The notes beneath the pieces were generated by a model, which saw only the letters and a list, made by a program, of their open reading frames with translations, searched no databases and was not told the DNA's origin. Position numbers and translations under genes: made by a program. A stretch of DNA of 8,556 nt, taken from positions 1 to 8,556 of the forward strand of contig DATFYI010000015.1 of assembly GCA_035315125.1 (NCBI GenBank), in the 5' to 3' direction. Below are positions 5,523-8,556 of this stretch, piece by piece. How positions within the stretch are numbered: position 1 is the stretch's first letter; each line of letters opens with the position of its first letter. The stretch comes from DATFYI01 sp035315125. GTDB lineage: Bacteria; Chloroflexota; Anaerolineae; Anaerolineales; Anaerolineaceae.

Positions 5523-7565
5523 ATGAGTGAAAATGTGAATATATTAGACAAAATAGAGCGTTTGCAGGACCAGGACAATTTTCGAGACCTGCATTGGGAA
5601 GGCTCTTTTGAAGATTACCTTGAAATTGTCCACCAGGATCCCAAAGTTGCCCGTTCGGCCTTTGAGCGGCTGTATGACATGATCGTCTCGTACGGGCAGG
5701 ATGATTATACCCGCAACCGGGAGACGCTGGTACATTACCATTTCTTCGATGATCCGTTTGAGAACGGCAAAGACGCAGTTTTTGGCCTGGATAAGCCGAT
5801 GATCGATCTGGTGCGGATTTTCCAATCTGCCGCCCGGAAATACGGCACCGAGCGGCGCGTCTTATTGCTACACGGCCCGGTCGGCACCGCTAAAAGCACC
5901 ATCGTACGTCTGCTCAAAAAGGGGCTGGAAGCCTATTCGCGTACGGATGAAGGCCGCCTGTATACCTTTTACTGGCAGCCGGATAACGACGAACGGTTGG
6001 ACTGTCCAATGCATGAAGAACCCCTGCACCTGATCCCGGCTGAGCTGCGCCCGGCGGTTTTAAATGAGATCAACCTGGGCCACCAGGACCGCGACGTTAT
6101 TGAGATTGACGACGATTTATGTCCCTCCTGCCGGTTTATGTACAACCGCCTGTTGGAACAGTCCGGCGGTAATTGGCTGGAGGTGGTGCGACAGGTACGC
6201 GTGAAACGCTTACTGCTTTCTGAAAAAGACCGGGTTGGCATCGGCACCTTCCAGCCCAAAGACGAAAAGAACCAGGACTCGACCGAGCTGACCGGCGACA
6301 TCAATTATCGCAAGATCGCCGAATATGGCTCCGATTCGGACCCGCGCGCCTTCAATTTTGACGGAGAGCTGAACATCGCCAACCGCGGGCTGGTCGAATT
6401 CATCGAAATTCTGAAGTTAGACGTGGCTTTTTTGTACGACTTGTTGACGGCTTCGCAAGAACACAAGATTAAGCCCAAGAAATTTGCCCATACCGATATC
6501 GACGAGGTCATTTTAGGCCATACCAATGAAGCCGAGTACCGGCGCTTATTGAGCAACGAATATATGGAAGCGCTGCGGGATCGCACCATTAAGATCGATA
6601 TCCCCTATGTGACCCGTTTCAGCGAAGAAGTGCGCATCTATCAGCGCGACTTCAACGAACGGCGCGTGGTCGGCAAGCATATCGCCCCACACACCCTGGA
6701 AATTGCGGCCTTGTGGGCCGTGCTCACCCGCCTGGAAGAGCCAAAACACGCCAGCCTGACCATGTTGCAGAAATTAAAGCTGTACGATGGGCGCGCCCTG
6801 CCCGGTTTTACGGAAGACAGCGTGGTAGAGCTGCAGGCGGAGGCCCGCCAGGAAGGCATGATCGGGATCTCGCCTCGCTACATCCAGGATAAGCTCTCCA
6901 ATGTGCTGGTGGGTGACCAGACTGTCAGCTGTGTGAACCCGTTCATGTTGATGCGTGAGCTGGAAAACGGCCTGCGCAGCCATTCTTTGATTACGAATGA
7001 CGATCAGCGCAAGCATTTCCGTGAGCTGCTCTCGGTAGCTCGCGGGGAATACGATGAGATCGTCAAGAACGAAGTCCAGCGCGCCATCACGGCCGACGAG
7101 GCTGCCATCAAGCGCCTGGCCTCTAACTATATCGACAATATTAAGGCCTATACCCAAAAACAAAAGGTGCGCAACCCCTACACCGGTCAGGACGAGCCCG
7201 CCAACGAACGCCTGATGCGCTCGATTGAGGAGAAGATCGAGATCTCAGAAAGCCGTAAGGATGATTTCCGCCGTGAAATCATGAACTATATTGGCGCCCT
7301 GGCGATCGACGGAAAAACCTTTGCCTGGGATTCGAACGAGCGGCTGCGGCGCGCCCTGGAAATGAAACTTTTTGAGGATCAGAAGGACACCATCAAACTG
7401 ACCAGTCTGGTCTCCAACGTGGTGGATAAAGAAACACAGGAGAAGATTGAAGTCGTCAAAAGTCGTTTGATCAAAAACATGGGCTATTGCAATGTGTGCG
7501 CCACCGATGTGCTGAATTATGTGGCCAGTATTTTTGCCCGTGGCGACACCAGCCGCTCCGAATAA
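5523..7565 (+). CDS. prkA: PrkA/YeaG-family AAA+ serine protein kinase
   Basis: This 680-residue cytoplasmic protein is somewhat longer than E. coli YeaG or Bacillus PrkA (roughly 630-645). The N-terminal PrkA AAA domain has Walker A G118-PVGTAKST126 and a Walker-B-like region around 289-298 (GLVEFIEILK). The C-terminal PrkA domain (about 400-675) ends with GYCNVCATDVLNYVASIFARGD (654-675), highly typical of the family. PrkA proteins are described as serine kinases active in stress and starvation responses (YeaG) or sporulation; ATP-dependent protease activity has also been reported for the Bacillus protein. Notable are C161, C200-PS-C203 and C656-NV-C659: two CxxC pairs that could bind zinc or act as a redox switch (inference). 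The gene is preceded by a perfect RBS and a lone receiver gene, and followed after 74 nt by yhbH/yeaH, its usual partner. Confidence 0.95.
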   Translation: MSENVNILDKIERLQDQDNFRDLHWEGSFEDYLEIVHQDPKVARSAFERLYDMIVSYGQDDYTRNRETLVHYHFFDDPFENGKDAVFGLDKPMIDLVRIFQSAARKYGTERRVLLLHGPVGTAKSTIVRLLKKGLEAYSRTDEGRLYTFYWQPDNDERLDCPMHEEPLHLIPAELRPAVLNEINLGHQDRDVIEIDDDLCPSCRFMYNRLLEQSGGNWLEVVRQVRVKRLLLSEKDRVGIGTFQPKDEKNQDSTELTGDINYRKIAEYGSDSDPRAFNFDGELNIANRGLVEFIEILKLDVAFLYDLLTASQEHKIKPKKFAHTDIDEVILGHTNEAEYRRLLSNEYMEALRDRTIKIDIPYVTRFSEEVRIYQRDFNERRVVGKHIAPHTLEIAALWAVLTRLEEPKHASLTMLQKLKLYDGRALPGFTEDSVVELQAEARQEGMIGISPRYIQDKLSNVLVGDQTVSCVNPFMLMRELENGLRSHSLITNDDQRKHFRELLSVARGEYDEIVKNEVQRAITADEAAIKRLASNYIDNIKAYTQKQKVRNPYTGQDEPANERLMRSIEEKIEISESRKDDFRREIMNYIGALAIDGKTFAWDSNERLRRALEMKLFEDQKDTIKLTSLVSNVVDKETQEKIEVVKSRLIKNMGYCNVCATDVLNYVASIFARGDTSRSE

Positions 7566-7639
7566 ACCAATTATCGATCCTGGAAAGAGAAAATCAACGC
7601 CAAAAAATACAATATATTTTAAATTAAGCGTGGTGAAAA
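7566..7639 (+). other. AT-rich spacer between prkA and the DUF444 gene
   Basis: This 74-nt gap is strikingly AT-rich at 7602-7625. It holds an AT-only inverted repeat AAAATA (7604-7609)/TATTTT (7615-7620) and a TACAAT hexamer (7608-7613) resembling a -10 box, but no credible -35 box. I see no GC-rich terminator. Continued transcription from prkA is the simplest reading, with a weak internal promoter as an alternative. Confidence 0.4.
7632..7636 (+). promoter_or_regulatory. Ribosome binding site of the DUF444 gene
   Basis: GGTGA lies 3 nt before the ATG at 7640. It pairs with the 5' part of the anti-Shine-Dalgarno (the GGTGA of AAGGAGGTGA), so a short spacing is expected. It supports the start at 7640. 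Confidence 0.5.
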
Positions 7640-8556
7640 ATGAGCCTCCCAATTGACCAAGATGCCAGTCGTTACCAACAGATCGTACGCGGTAAAGTCC
7701 GTGAAAATTTAAAGAGCTATATCTCCAACAGCCAGATGATTGGCCGCCAGGGTAAAAACCTGGTCAGCATTCCAATCCAGCAGATCGAGCTGCCGCGCTT
7801 CCGCTTTGATGATTCGCAGGGCGGCCTGGGTGAAGGAGACGGCGAGGTTGGAGATCCAATCGGCCAGGGCCAGCCCCGCAATGGCAAGGGCAAGGCCGGC
7901 AACCAGCCCGGCCAGCACATTCTGGAAGTTGAGCTGACCCTGGAAGAACTGGCTCAAATTTTGGGCGAAGAGTTGGAGTTGCCGCGCATTGAGCCCAGGG
8001 GCAAAGATCAATTAGATTCCGAAGTTATTCGCTATAACGGCATCCGCCGGGTGGGACCGGAAGGGCTGCGCCATTTCAAACGCACCTACCGCGAAGCGCT
8101 CAAACGGCAAATGGCCTCCGGCACCTACAACCCGGCCCAACCGGTGGTCGTACCCATCCGCGACGATAAACGCTACCGTTCCTGGACCGAAAGCTATAAA
8201 CCCTGCAGCAACGCCGTCATTTTATACATGATGGATGTATCCGGCAGCATGACGGATAACAAAAAACGCCTGGTGCGCATGGTTACCTTCTGGATAGACA
8301 CCTGGCTGAAAGCCAATTATCGCAATCTGGTCACTCGCTACATCGTGCATGATTACGAAGCTGGCGAGGTAGACGAGAATACTTTTTATCACATCCAGGA
8401 AAGCGGCGGCACCCGCATTTCATCGGCTTACGCGCTGGCCAAACAAATCATCGAGAAAGATTACAACCCGGCCGATTGGAACGTCTACGCCTTCCATTTC
8501 TCGGATGGCGAGAACTCCGGAAACGAGGATGATCAGCGCTGCCTCAAGCTGTTGCA
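7640..8556 (+). CDS. yhbH: YeaH/YhbH-family DUF444 protein with VWA-like domain, 3' end cut by window edge
   Basis: 305 residues are present and the frame is still open at the right edge (917 nt, mid-codon). YeaH/YhbH proteins are the regular genomic partners of PrkA in stress or sporulation modules; their biochemical role is poorly known. The N-terminus (MSLPIDQDASRYQQIVRGKV) is typical. Residues 60-92 form a Gly/Gln-rich flexible linker. A von Willebrand A-like fold follows from about 190, with an apparently complete metal-ion-dependent adhesion site: D199-V-S201-G-S203, T258 (GGTRISS) and D289 (FSDGEN). Start ATG 7640 has GGTGA upstream. In B. subtilis the name is yhbH and in E. coli yeaH; the symbol here denotes family, not proven orthology. 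A SpoVR-family gene would be expected downstream, outside the window. Confidence 0.93.
   Translation, partial: MSLPIDQDASRYQQIVRGKVRENLKSYISNSQMIGRQGKNLVSIPIQQIELPRFRFDDSQGGLGEGDGEVGDPIGQGQPRNGKGKAGNQPGQHILEVELTLEELAQILGEELELPRIEPRGKDQLDSEVIRYNGIRRVGPEGLRHFKRTYREALKRQMASGTYNPAQPVVVPIRDDKRYRSWTESYKPCSNAVILYMMDVSGSMTDNKKRLVRMVTFWIDTWLKANYRNLVTRYIVHDYEAGEVDENTFYHIQESGGTRISSAYALAKQIIEKDYNPADWNVYAFHFSDGENSGNEDDQRCLKLL

Noticed and set aside
7245..7652. Long antisense open frame of 135 residues opposite the 3' end of prkA
   Set aside because: The frame is a by-product of codon use in prkA and shows no independent motif. The same applies to 6774-7163 and 7709-8011 on the minus strand.
1..8556. CRISPR array, insertion sequence or integrase
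   Set aside because: No regularly spaced repeats, no transposase or recombinase gene and no terminal inverted repeats with target duplication were seen.

Overview
The window looks like chromosomal DNA of a free-living bacterium of moderate GC content. The best guess is a Chloroflexota (Anaerolineae-like) lineage. This rests on family resemblance: a GAF-containing HisKA_3 histidine kinase with NarL-type partners, a long PrkA, and a dispersed GTAGGGGC-type palindrome at the left edge. No taxonomic marker gene is present, so the assignment is an inference.

Left part (1-1952): one minus-strand gene encodes a three-part protein: a STAND/archaeal-type P-loop ATPase, a winged-helix DNA-binding segment, and a C-terminal PD-(D/E)XK (Mrr/DUF234-like) nuclease-type domain. 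Its upstream region has a well-formed sigma70-type promoter. A perfect 16-bp palindrome plus a third half-site lie directly over the predicted transcription start, which suggests autoregulation. Downstream of its stop (1-224) is apparently non-coding DNA with several inverted repeats, including a 27-bp near-perfect palindrome.

Middle (1890-2270): a divergent, AT-richer intergenic region separates this gene from the plus-strand genes. It carries four copies of a TTTGTGnCYCAC-like motif (2040-2105) and a possible extended -10 promoter for the histidine kinase.

Right part (2271-8556, all plus strand): a membrane histidine kinase (two TM segments, HAMP, GAF, HisKA_3, HATPase) overlaps by 4 bp a NarL/FixJ response regulator. 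After a 129-nt gap comes a stand-alone receiver-domain protein. Then, 31 nt further on behind a perfect AGGAGG ribosome binding site, lies prkA (AAA+ PrkA/YeaG family). After 74 nt follows a yeaH/yhbH (DUF444, VWA-like) gene that runs off the right edge. In many bacteria prkA and yhbH/yeaH form a conserved stress or sporulation module, usually followed by a SpoVR-family gene. That gene may lie just beyond the window.

Proposed working model (inference): the kinase senses a signal through its extracytoplasmic domain and phosphorylates the NarL-type regulator and perhaps the lone receiver. One or both then control expression or activity of the PrkA-YeaH module. The ATPase-nuclease gene is an independent, self-regulated unit.
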